A DNA stretch of 64,000 nucleotides, taken from assembly GCA_037178625.1 (NCBI GenBank), contig CM074143.1, positions 434,001 to 498,000 of the forward strand, read 5' to 3'. Numbering within the stretch: the first letter of the stretch is position 1; every line of letters begins with the position of its first letter. The stretch is from Skeletonema tropicum (Eukaryota > Bacillariophyta > Thalassiosirophyceae > Thalassiosirales > Thalassiosiraceae). Positions 29,001-38,800 of the stretch are shown here, piece after piece. The position numbers were made by a program, and so were the translations under genes. Below the pieces are notes generated by a model. It saw nothing but the letters and a program-made list of their open reading frames with translations, searched no databases and was not told the DNA's origin.

Positions 29001-30267
29001 CGAAAGCTTGGACTGTGGTGGAAAAGGAGATGAACCCAAACGCAAAGGTGAAGCTGCAAAAGAGAAGAGGCCATCTATCAACATGAATGATGCTGCGACA
29101 AAAGCTCCACCCAAATCGAGTGATCTATTGAAGTCCAACGTGCCCACTACCGAGCCAACAACCAAGCCATCTGCCGCGCCACCACAATCTGGCCTCTCTC
29201 AAAGTGTAGATTCGACCGCCACCACTGCCCCGGCCCCGGCAACTGAGACTGTTAGTCGGATTAGGCAAGTTAGCAAATTTGGTATTAAAAATCTAGCTGC
29301 GATGAGAGCTAGAAGAAGTGGTTCTGTTGAAAGGGTTAGACGAGAGCCTGAACCACCCGCTGCCAAAGAAGAAACACCAGAAAGGTTAGTTCGTTATCAG
29401 GGTCAATCGACCGGGCCGGCCACTCAGTCTACGTCACAGCAGCCTGCACCTGCTCCTGTATCTGTTACAAATCTATCTGCTCCTGCTCCTACGCCCACAT
29501 CTATAAATCAAAGCCAAAGCAAGGAAGAAACACCAGAAAGGTTAGTCCGTTTTCAGAGTCAATCTGCAAGGCTAGCCACTCAGTCCCAGCCACAGCAGAC
29601 TACGCATGCACCCGCTCCCGCATCTGCTACAAATCTATCTACCCCTGCTCCCATATCTACGAATCAACGCATGGAGGAAACACCGGAGCGGTTAGTCCGT
29701 TTTCAGAGTCACTCTAACGGGCCGGTCAATCAGTCCGTCCTGCAGCAGACTACTCCTGCGCCTGTATCTGTTACAAATCTGTATGCTCCTGCTCGCTTGT
29801 CTACAAGTCAAAGCAAGGAGGAAACACCAGAAAGGTTGATCCATTATCAGAGTCAAGCTGCAGGGCCAGCCACTCATTCCTCGCCGCATCAAACTGTGCC
29901 TGCGCCTACTCCCGTATCTGTGGCAAATCTATCTGCTCCTCCAACAATAGCTGTAGCTGTAAATCAAAGCAAGGACACAGAAAAGTTAGCCCGTTACCAG
30001 CAGGCAGCCGGACCGGTCACTGAAACTTCGCTACAGCATCTTGCGCCTGCTTCCGCATCCGTTCCAGTTCAAAGTGCAGGCTTGGAGGAAAGGGACAAGT
30101 TCATACAGTCACAATATCAGCAGCAACAGCACAAGCCTCATGCCACCTCTAACACAACTCAGCTCTGGCAAGAAACAGAAATGACGATGCAGTCGCAGGT
30201 GGAGCAGGATGAAGAAGAAGAGGTACTCCCGCAGCCCAAGTTAGCACGTACTGCGAACCAACTCTAG
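26029..30267 (+). CDS. SAGA complex adaptor Hfi1/ADA1-like protein, very large
   Basis: 1412 residues, mostly disordered. Residues 1-580 are Lys/Asp/Glu/Ser-rich with homopolymer runs. Residues ~580-835 resemble the SAGA-Tad1 (Hfi1/ADA1) domain: LKMALFLEASRI, PERMFAKYWDALETYI, a low-complexity His insert, LGIFLKSRKMKRLHNKLIL (family LHNxLI), then LPGALGTDLFVKKIASDAGL and a helix STWL-like MWLLIVAAREYASSIIGKA matching the histone-fold end. Hfi1/ADA1 holds the SAGA core together through a histone fold that pairs with TAF12. Residues ~1110-1325 hold about five diverged repeats of ~45 residues beginning KEETPERLVRYQ, rich in Pro/Ala/Gln. Known Hfi1 proteins have about 300-500 residues, so this is an unusual expansion. 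The domain call rests on motif recognition only. Confidence 0.65.
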   Translation: MAGSKRSLRASSIASRSKGNNKSSSSSDNNKTLSSKKKKNITTAASGRRGRRGGDDDDGEDNTIDHVKKSLSDSKKKKSPPPPDDDDEKMSAASFDGDATTTSNEEDNNNNKVPPRAKKEEEEEDTPSKPPSPAPPQPPPPAKIKGRFMEVKMKQLTSYFGYTTSSNTSTNKKPPPPLVEKCKNGGGGGEDNNTKTNTTTKRSKWNKRPLVKSSGEEAETTTEENKSRKKKRRVNNSDNEDDDRNEGMNTKSNENDKSEDDKKADRTQDDPPDNTPKEFIKSTKEEVGESSSSSTVESNNSTTAATAGGDNDDAAACPLHFLAETVVMSPEVKNNGKAKRGSNKKIDEMEKITTMPKIISDGFPDDAADEAGCEEKDGNSNSGGDHKKATKADDTVDTSIGESTEEEAGGESVNNGEKCPEEKTAPTADVVGGEEGGSDEQIPDQDQLLSRSNSDSLSKKIEEGESSTTPALDDDDVEVDKRSQSVERTKIMLETTLDDKGDAAAMDVDEAMETISTEQQPPQQNADDSSTNAIINNDDAPLLPQGSAIGTAETPTPHPNSSNNFDEESDKKKVTPPSVSQLKMALFLEASRIHTGRGGGKPERMFAKYWDALETYIIASPHHHHHHRSSSSHLSTNRSDPTLQFNATLGIFLKSRKMKRLHNKLILALISESMRECVPVQQHCAVGGGEYIPRVWRNRTRHLQQQCKSEDDGVEEVDDVSGRSIDGLVRANWNTSFGNNADAWSACGNNGVTIAPRIDQTEFVVKKRDEKEEEQVSSDDNEIIPSCRLPGALGTDLFVKKIASDAGLTVSHDSMWLLIVAAREYASSIIGKAISNDRCVTSGQTSRIPKSDYLSLSCEHLLADRKKGKKKDTKKKESASKVANKKQGTERNGSDTKRKVLNCADISQVLQDEQHVAAPRLAWMRSLGRGVTHHQPDLQTTNDIINTSIQRAAIERRRTVQRKIAEAFDGGNVVPVAAVEENLHPKSMAVNESLDCGGKGDEPKRKGEAAKEKRPSINMNDAATKAPPKSSDLLKSNVPTTEPTTKPSAAPPQSGLSQSVDSTATTAPAPATETVSRIRQVSKFGIKNLAAMRARRSGSVERVRREPEPPAAKEETPERLVRYQGQSTGPATQSTSQQPAPAPVSVTNLSAPAPTPTSINQSQSKEETPERLVRFQSQSARLATQSQPQQTTHAPAPASATNLSTPAPISTNQRMEETPERLVRFQSHSNGPVNQSVLQQTTPAPVSVTNLYAPARLSTSQSKEETPERLIHYQSQAAGPATHSSPHQTVPAPTPVSVANLSAPPTIAVAVNQSKDTEKLARYQQAAGPVTETSLQHLAPASASVPVQSAGLEERDKFIQSQYQQQQHKPHATSNTTQLWQETEMTMQSQVEQDEEEEVLPQPKLARTANQL
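29360..30010 (+). repeat. in-gene tandem repeats encoding EETPERLVRYQ modules
   Basis: About five repeats of ~140 bp within the adaptor-like gene, each starting with (K/M)EETPERL(V/I)(R/H)(Y/F)Q followed by a Ser/Gln/Pro/Ala linker containing SVTNLSAPAP. The fifth copy is degenerate (DTEKLARYQ). Confidence 0.8.
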
Positions 30268-31094
30268 AGGGGTACAAGGTTTTGTTGATACTCACCCAAC
30301 AGCATGCACATGTATATAAACACATCTTAATTTTTAAATCCATCTTAATCGCATCTAAGATCAATTTTGAGGCCTGTATATGTTGTGGGGCTAATTACTC
30401 TTAGTCTTAGCTTCTCATTTACGGAAGAGACGACCAGGGTTGGAAAGTGTCAATCTGCGTCATCGAATGCACCCAAACAATCAATAACGAACGATCAACT
30501 CGCCCACATCAAGGACTGAAAGCACCCCTTCAGATGTATTCGTTGGATTTCTGCATGCCATTGGATGCATGAACATTTTTCTCTGTATATAGACCATCTC
30601 TCATCATTTTCACGGTACGATAAGTATGCTATTTCTCTGTCTGTGTTCGTTGATGTGCTGACGCGAAAGGGATGATGATGATGAATTTCTGCGCATAAAA
30701 ATTTGTACTTTACAGAATTCCTCCACTTCCGATGGGATTTGTTGGAGAAAAGGGATAAGCTTCCAAATAAGGGGTGCTGTCTATGAGGAATGCATAATTG
30801 AGAAGGATGAGAAGGAATAAACTGTACTGTTTGTTTTCTTCTTATCCTTATCAGACACACATACGTTTGAAATGATGAAGATGGAGTATGAAATGGATGA
30901 AAAAAAGAACCAGATAAAAATGTAAAGATCGAGAGAGATCAAACAAGTATAGTTATAGCACTAGCAATAGCAATAGGAACAGATTCTAACACTTAAACAT
31001 TACGATATGTCCACAAAACAATCATACCCTTGCCTTCGCCTTAGAATACATATAACATTTGCATAATATGACGAAACAACAAACTCAATTCTTC
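30268..31094. other. intergenic, 3' ends of two convergent genes
   Basis: No gene was recognised. The right part (around 30961-31070) is the 3' flank of the minus-strand surface-protein gene; CTAGCAATAGCAATAGGAAC recurs in the 3' flank of its paralog at 35828. Confidence 0.45.
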
Positions 31095-34000
31095 CTACAA
31101 CTTGGCATTGCTGTGCTTTCCCTCACGGTCACGGAGAAATCGAGCGGTGGCACTTCTAGATGTCGCTCCAGTAGGAGAGGAGGAACTTTTGGATGCCTTT
31201 CCAGAACGACATTTTACAGATGACTTGCCTGACTTGTTACTCTTGCTAGCCGTGGAAGAACTAGGGCTAAGGCTCACTGATGGCCTAGACGATGATAAAA
31301 CTGATAACGAAGGATTCAATGATGGTTCGGCTAATGGAGATGAAGAGTTAGACGGACTCAAACTAGACTCAGAACCCTGGACTGACGTTGAAGGCGATTG
31401 ACTTGGCGCTGATGAAGGAGCACTAGAAACAGATGGATTCATCGAAGGACCAGACGAAGGTTGTCCACTGGGCTCAGATGAAGGAGCACTAGAAACAGAT
31501 GGATTCAACGAGGGAGTCGAAGATGGTTGTCCACTCGGCTCAGATGAAGGAGCACTAGAAACAGATGGATTCATCGAAGGACCAGACGAAGGTTGTCCAC
31601 TGGGCTCAGATGAAGGAGCACTAGATACGGATGGGTTTAACGAGGGAGTCGAAGATGGTTGTCCACTGGGCTCAGATGAAGGAGCACTAGAAACAAAAGG
31701 ATTCAACGAGGGAGTCGAAGATGGTTGTCCACTGGGCTCAGATGAAGGAGCACTAGAAACAGATGGATTCAACGAAGGACCAGACGAAGGTTGTCCACTG
31801 GGCTCAGATGAAGGAGCACTAGAAACAGATGGGTTCATCGAAGGACCAGACGAAGGTTGTCCACTGGGCTCAGATGAAGGAGCACTAGATACGGATGGGT
31901 TTAACGAGGGAGTCGAAGATGGTTGTCCACTCGGCTCAGATGAAGGAGCACTAGATACGGATGGGTTTAACGAGGGAGTCGAAGATGGTTGTCCACTGGG
32001 CTCAGATGAAGGAGCACTAGAAACAGATGGGTTCAACGAGGGAGTCGAAGATGGTTGTCCACTTGGCTCAGATGAAGGAGCACTAGATACGGATGGGTTT
32101 AACGAGGGATTCGAAGATGGTTGTCCACTTGGCTCAGATGAAGGAGCACTAGATACGGATGGATTCAACGACGGAGTCGAAGATGGTTGTCCACTGGGCT
32201 CAGATGAAGGAGCACTAGACACAGAAGGATTCAACGAAGGACCAGACGAAGGTTGTCCACTGGGCTCAGATGAAGGAGCACTAGATACGGATGGGTTTAA
32301 CGAGGGAGTCGAAGATGGTTGTCCACTGGGCTCAGATGAAGGAGCACTAGAAACAGAAGGATTCAATGAGGGAGCCCAAGATGGAAAATTTGCATCTTCC
32401 GTACATATTCCACCGTACCAAATTCCTATTGCTGCACATGGTTTACCATTACAATTGCAGCATTCTGCAACACCTTGCCCGGTTCCATTGCAACCTGGAT
32501 TGTTGGATGCAATGCATCTCTCGCTGTCGGGTGTACAATTATTCGGATCTGCATTGCATGCGCCCACAATCACAGTTGGCTCATGTGTTACTTTAGGAGG
32601 TGCAGTTCCTGCAGTGGGAGTGGTGGGCGGAGGTGTTCTAGGCTTTGACGAAGGCTGACCCGACTTTGAAGGCGATTGACTTGGCTCCAAAGTAGGTACT
32701 TGACTTTTAGATGGACCGTCAGAAGGAATAGCATATGGTCTTGTACTCAATGAAGGATTAGACGAAGGCTCTGAACTCGGTTTGGTAGACGTCGAGGGTA
32801 AGGCGCTTGGGTCCAATGAAGGTACTTGACTTTTAGATGGAGCTTCAGAAGGAGTGGTAGTTGGGCTCTGGTTTGGATCCACAACACAACTGGTTGTGTC
32901 TACCACAACTTGATCCTGAGATGAGCAGCTACAATGATAAAAGTACAAGGGAGGGTTGAATGAGTTTGCATGCACAGATATTGTACTGGCACCGAAAATT
33001 GTCGACGGACAAATATCGCACAATTACCACTTACTCTTTGTAATACCATGGTTGAGCATTCTGATCTGCTTCATTGCTCTCAAAAAGTTGGTATCCCTTC
33101 AAAATGAAGTCTGGATCCTCGTTCTCCTGGCCATACGCATAACACAGTCCAACATCGCAAGAGCAGGAAGTATGAATATCGACGAATGCATCTGCAGTGT
33201 TGCTATTCGAGACACATTCCGACCATACCTTCCAGCTGGTAATGCCACTGTTGCTAGCTCCTCCAGTGCAACCGCTGGGCCTTTCGACGTACCATCCATT
33301 GGGACATTTAGTTGAGTCGTTGTTGTAGTCAACAAGAAATTCATCCGCATTAGCAGTACAACCACCTGACGGTGTGATAGATACGTCCAATTTATTGGTG
33401 CTGCTGCTGCCGCAATCGCCAGTTAATGGTTGGATACAAATTGCATTCGATTTTTTGCCACCGTTAGATAAATCACACCGATTATTTGCATCGCATGTAC
33501 CACACAAGCAGTCATCCCCAGCGGACGGACATTGAGGCTGAGGAACATTCCCACCACCCGCACCCGTACTCGCACTGGTAGGCGCTGGTGTCACTGCATT
33601 TGTGGGTGCTGGAGTTGTTGAAGGTCAGCTGTCACCACAATACCAAACACCTTTGCAAACTCTAGCTTCACATGAGCAGCATTCTGCGATTACTGGGGTA
33701 TTACTATTTGGATTCCCTTTGCAGTCGTTGTCGTTTCTAGCTGTACAGAAATCGCCATTAACGTTACAACTACCAGCTATTGCATTGCAATCTGGAGTTG
33801 ATGTAGGAGTTGAAGGTCGCGCCGTCGTTACTGCATTGGTGGGTGCTGGAGTTGTTGAAGGACAGCTGTCACCACAATACCAAACACCTTTGCACACTTT
33901 AGCTTCACATGAGCAGCATTCTGCGAGTACTGGGGTATTACTATTCGGATTCCCTTTGCATGCGTTGTCGTTTTCAGCTGTACAGAGGTCGCCATTAAGC

Positions 34001-34749
34001 TTACAACCAACCATTGCATTGCAGTTTAGAGGAGTTTGGAAAAAATCAGGAAGAAACTTGTTTGAATCTGTTCCTGGAACCGTAACGGGGACAACCTTGA
34101 CAGGAGCTTTGGCCTTTTCTTTTTGAGTTTTTCCACCAACAAACCTCTTGTGAGCTTTACCATTACCACTAACACTAAGAACAACAGCGGAAGCAGAAGA
34201 CAGTTCGGCACAATCTGAAACTGCAACATTCTTTTGACTCTGAGTCTTCGATCCGATCGTAAAAGCCGACGCAAAAGCAACGACGATGATTGACAAGCAT
34301 GCAAGTCTGCGCAAACTGAAGCCGTAGGAAGTTGGAGTGACATTTTCTTGTGGCGCTCGAGATTCAAACGAACACAATGTGTTTTCGTCTTTGCATATAT
34401 AGACGTCATTTCCATCATTAGACGCCGTTGACGTTGACATTGACATTGACCTTGATGTCAAATAACGACGTAGAAAATTACTCAACGGTACTTCTACAGC
34501 CTCTTCAGAAGAAGTGAATCCGCTTGCGTCTCCGTCGACACTGAATTTGAAGTCTTCGTTTGCGTTTGCATTTGCATTTGCATTTGCATTTGCAGTAGCA
34601 GACGTTGTTGGCCTTCGCCTTGGTGTTAAGCTGACTTCTATAGCAGTATCTTCTGCAGCTTCAGCTTCAACTTCAGCTTTAGGAACGGTGACTTCGAAAT
34701 TGTTTGGTTTGGGGATTTCATTATCGTTCGCGAACATGATCATGATCAT
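31095..34749 (-). CDS. type II membrane surface protein with Cys-rich modules and PSxxPS stalk (paralog B)
   Basis: Two exons: 34749-33035 and 32928-31095. The 106-bp intron has donor GTAAGT and a pyrimidine-rich acceptor ending TTGTAG, and the split codon is GA|C. Order: acidic cytosolic N-terminus with an (Asn-Ala)n run, one membrane anchor (RRLACLSIIVVAFASAFTIG, ~residues 140-160), two Cys-rich modules ending VWYCGDSC, a longer Cys-rich domain (CPSAGDDCLCGTC ... AQPWYYKD), and a Ser/Pro stalk of ~20 repeats PSSEPSGQPSS(T/G)PSLNPSV. A third Cys module sits inside the stalk. Diatom proteins with such stalks are usually placed at the cell surface or frustule. An in-frame TGA at 33627-33625 stands where the first module has Cys; unless read through or recoded, the protein would stop at residue 374. 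A basic Lys/Arg-rich C-terminus follows. Confidence 0.7.
31400..32370 (-). repeat. tandem repeats encoding the PSSEPSGQPSS stalk
   Basis: About sixteen units of 60 bp, each containing the coding complement of GGCTCAGATGAAGGAGCACT and varying at TACGGATGG/AACAGATGG and at (T/G)PS codons. The patchwork of shared variants indicates homogenisation by slippage or unequal exchange. Confidence 0.9.
33625..33627 (-). other. in-frame TGA at a Cys position, paralog B
   Basis: The codon after CGDS is TGA, whereas the upstream sister module of the same gene has TGT at the equivalent place (CGDSCPSTTPAPTN). Downstream the same frame stays open for 196 codons up to the spliced exon. See the separate finding. 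Confidence 0.8.
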
Positions 34750-35875
34750 TTCAAGATGTTTGGAAGTGTTCTCAAGATGCGATCAGAGACTATCGCAACA
34801 GAGGTAGGCTCTCTCTTGGACTTGGACCTTGGATGTATCAACTCTGTCTCAATTCTCACTGTCAAGTAGCAGTAGCAGCATTATTGAAACGCGATAGCGA
34901 AATGGATATGAATATGACGTTGTCATGTAAGTGAGTAAGTGGATGCAACCACACAGTACAAGCAAAAGAGAAAAGGAAAAGAGCGCAAGAAGAGTTGTTA
35001 GTTAGAAAGGTGACAAAGACAAAGACTAAAGACATGAACATAAAGAAACAACTTAACCACTCTACCTCACTCTCACTGAGCTCTCACTCACCTCCTTACT
35101 AATAGCTTACTCCGCTGAATTACTTGTGAAGTTGTGCGTGAAGGTGAAGATGAAGAGTGAGTAAAAATAGGTGAAGGGAGTAAAAGTAGTACTGCTAGCA
35201 ACTGGTTTACATGCGTTAAGTGGGGCCCTTTCTTCAGTTGTGAGTCACTCGGTACTCGGAGAAATCAGAGGGTCATCCTCAATTTCACGGAGGAATCAGT
35301 TAAATATCAAAAATTCCTCTTCTCCTTCTCAAAACGAAGACGGTTCCCAAACCTTTTCTTGTAAAAGGTATTCGAGTCCTCATATTGTACAGAGGAATTA
35401 TATATTAATAGGGGCAGTTGAGGCTTACTTGCTCATTAGACAAAAACGCAGCCGCGCACGCCTTGCCTCCCAACTGACGACGGTATTAACCTACATAGGA
35501 ATCCAATAGTTTGAATTCCCTACGCCACTCAGTGGGCGGGACAGCTTGAACTTAAAAATGATTATGATTGTATGTATCAACAAGATCTCATCATCATCAT
35601 GATCATGAGGCCTACTTATCTATCCCGTATTTTGTATTTTGGCCTACCTTAGGCCTACCTTTCATTTTCAGCAGACAAGAAGATATTTGCGATACTCTAG
35701 AGGCAGAAAGTCAGGTGCATTTCTATAAATAAACGTTTTGGTTTTGTACCAATACCAATAACAAACACAGAGATACAGATACAGATGAGAAGTGTCAAGA
35801 TCTCAAATAAACAAGTACAAGTACGTACTAGCAATAGCAATAGGAACAGATTCTTAAACTTTAGATATTCACCAA
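34750..35875. other. intergenic between surface-protein paralogs
   Basis: Contains the 5' flank of paralog B and the 3' flank of paralog A. Blocks such as TCGCAACAGAGGTAGGCT (34793) and ACTCCGCTGAATT are shared with the 5' flank of paralog A (40821 and 41028 onward), so flanks were duplicated along with the genes. The small plus-strand frame at 35171 lacks any domain signal and was not accepted. Confidence 0.5.
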
Positions 35876-38800
35876 TCAATCATACCTCTGCCTTCGCCTT
35901 CGCCTTCGAATACATAAGATATTTTCACATGGGCTTGTACTCAACGAAGGGTTGGTCGAAGGCGCGTCAGTGGCACTGGTCTGAGAAGGGCTAGCAGCTG
36001 GCCCAGGTGTTCCCGCAGTGGGATTGGTAGGCGGAGAAGTTACCCCGCTGGTAGGTGTAACAACACAACTGGTTGGGTCTACAACAACTTGATCTTGAGA
36101 TGAGCAGCTACAATGATAAAAGTAGAAGGGAGGGTTGAATGAGTTTGCATGCACAGATATTGTACTGGCACCGAAAATTGTCGACGGACAAATATCAATA
36201 TCGTCCAATTACCACTTACTCTTTGTAATACCATGGTTGAGCATTCTGATCTGCTTCATTGCTCTCAAAAAGTTGGTATCCCTTCAAAATGAAGTCTGGA
36301 TCCTCGTTCTCCTGGCCATACGCATAACACAGTCCAACATCGCAAGAGCAGGAAGTATGAATATCGACGAATGCATCTGCAGTGTTACTATTCGAGACAC
36401 ATTCCGACCATACCTTCCAGCTGGTAATGCCACTGTTGCTAGCTCCAGTGCAACCGCTGGGCCTTTCGACGTACCATCCATTGGGACATTTAGTTGAGTC
36501 GTTGTTGTAGTCAACAAGAAATTCATCCGCATTAGCAGTACAACCACCTGACGGTGTGATAGATACGTCCAATTTATTGGTGCTGCTGCTGCCGCAATCG
36601 CCAGTTAATGGTTGGATACAAATTGCATTCGATTTTTTGCCACCGTTAGATAAATCACACCGATTATTTGCATCGCATGTACCACACAAGCAGTCATCCC
36701 CAGCGGACGGACATTGAGGCTGAGGACCATTCCCACCACCCGCACCCGTACTCGCACTGGAAGGCGATTGACTTGGCTCCAATGAAGGTACTTGACTTTT
36801 AGATGGAGCTTCAGAAGGAGTGGTAGATGGGCTTGTACTCAATGATGGATTAGACGATGGCTCTGAACTGGGTTTGGTGGACGTCGAGGGAGAGACGCTT
36901 GGCTCCAACGTAGGTACTTGACTTTTAGATGGAGCTTCAGAAGGAGTGGTAGATGGGCTTGTACTCAATGATGGATTAGACGAAGGCTCTGAACTGGGTT
37001 TGGTGGACGTCGAGGGAGAGACGCTTGGCTCCAACGTAGGTACTTGACTTTTAGATGGAGCTTCAGAAGGAGTGGTAGATGGGCTTGTACTCAATGATGG
37101 ATTAGACGAAGGCTCTGAACTGGGTTCGGTGGACGTCGAGGGAGGGACGCTTGGCTCCAACGTAGGTACTTGACTTTTAGATGGAGCTTCGGATGGAGTT
37201 GTAGATGGGCTTGTACTCAATGATGGATTAGACGAAGGCTCTGAACTGGGTTCGGTGGACGTCGAGGGAGATACACTTGGCTCCAAAGTAGGTACTTGAC
37301 TTTTAGATGGAGCTTCGGAAGGAGTGTCAGATGGGCTTGTACTCAACGAAGGGTTGGTCGAAGGCGCGTCAGTGGCACTGGTCTGAGAAGGGCTAGCAGC
37401 TGGCCCAGGTGTTCCCGCAGTGGGATTGGTAGGCGGAGAAGTTACCCCGCTGGTAGGTGTAGGTGCAGGAGTAGGCAGCTGGTTTGGATCCACAACACAA
37501 CTGGTTGGGTCTACAACAACTTGATCTTGAGATGAGCAGCTACAATGATAAAAGTAGAAGGGAGGGTTGAATGAGTTTGCATGCACAGATATTGTACTGG
37601 CACCGAAAATTGTCGACGGACAAATATCAATATCGTCCAATTACCACTTACTCTTTGTAATACCATGGTTGAGCATTCTGATCTGCTTCATTGCTCTCAA
37701 AAAGTTGGTATCCCTTCAAAATGAAGTCTGGATCCTCGTTCTCCTGGCCATACGCATAACACAGTCCAACATCGCAAGAGCAGGAAGTATGAATATCGAC
37801 GAATGCATCTGCAGTGTTACTATTCGAGACACATTCCGACCATACCTTCCAGCTGGTAATGCCACTGTTGCTAGCTCCAGTGCAACCGCTGGGCCTTTCG
37901 ACGTACCATCCATTGGGACATTTAGTTGAGTCGTTGTTGTAGTCAACAAGAAATTCATCCGCATTAGCAGTACAACCACCTGACGGTGTGATAGATACGT
38001 CCAATTTATTGGTGCTGCTGCTGCCGCAATCGCCAGTTAATGGTTGGATACAAATTGCATTCGATTTTTTGCCACCGTTAGATAAATCACACCGATTATT
38101 TGCATCGCATGTACCACACAAGCAGTCATCCCCAGCGGACGGACATTGAGGCTGAGGACCATTCCCACCACCCGCACCCGTACTCGCACTGGAAGGCGAT
38201 TGACTTGGCTCCAATGAAGGTACTTGACTTTTAGATGGAGCTTCAGAAGGAGTGGTAGATGGGCTTGTACTCAATGATGGATTAGACGATGGCTCTGAAC
38301 TGGGTTTGGTGGACGTCGAGGGAGAGACGCTTGGCTCCAACGTAGGTACTTGACTTTTAGATGGAGCTTCAGAAGGAGTGGTAGATGGGCTTGTACTCAA
38401 TGATGGATTAGACGAAGGCTCTGAACTGGGTTTGGTGGACGTCGAGGGAGAGACGCTTGGCTCCAACGTAGGTACTTGACTTTTAGATGGAGCTTCAGAA
38501 GGAGTGGTAGATGGGCTTGTACTCAATGATGGATTAGACGAAGGCTCTGAACTGGGTTCGGTGGACGTCGAGGGAGGGACGCTTGGCTCCAACGTAGGTA
38601 CTTGACTTTTAGATGGAGCTTCGGATGGAGTTGTAGATGGGCTTGTACTCAATGATGGATTAGACGAAGGCTCTGAACTGGGTTCGGTGGACGTCGAGGG
38701 AGATACACTTGGCTCCAAAGTAGGTACTTGACTTTTAGATGGAGCTTCGGAAGGAGTGTCAGATGGGCTTGTACTCAACGAAGGGTTGGTCGAAGGCGCG

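Noticed and set aside
33031..33594. Separate 186-aa gene starting with GTG (also at 39080-39640)
   Set aside because: It is in the same frame as the upstream exon, separated only by the TGA, and ends at a GTAAGT donor; it is part of the multi-exon gene.
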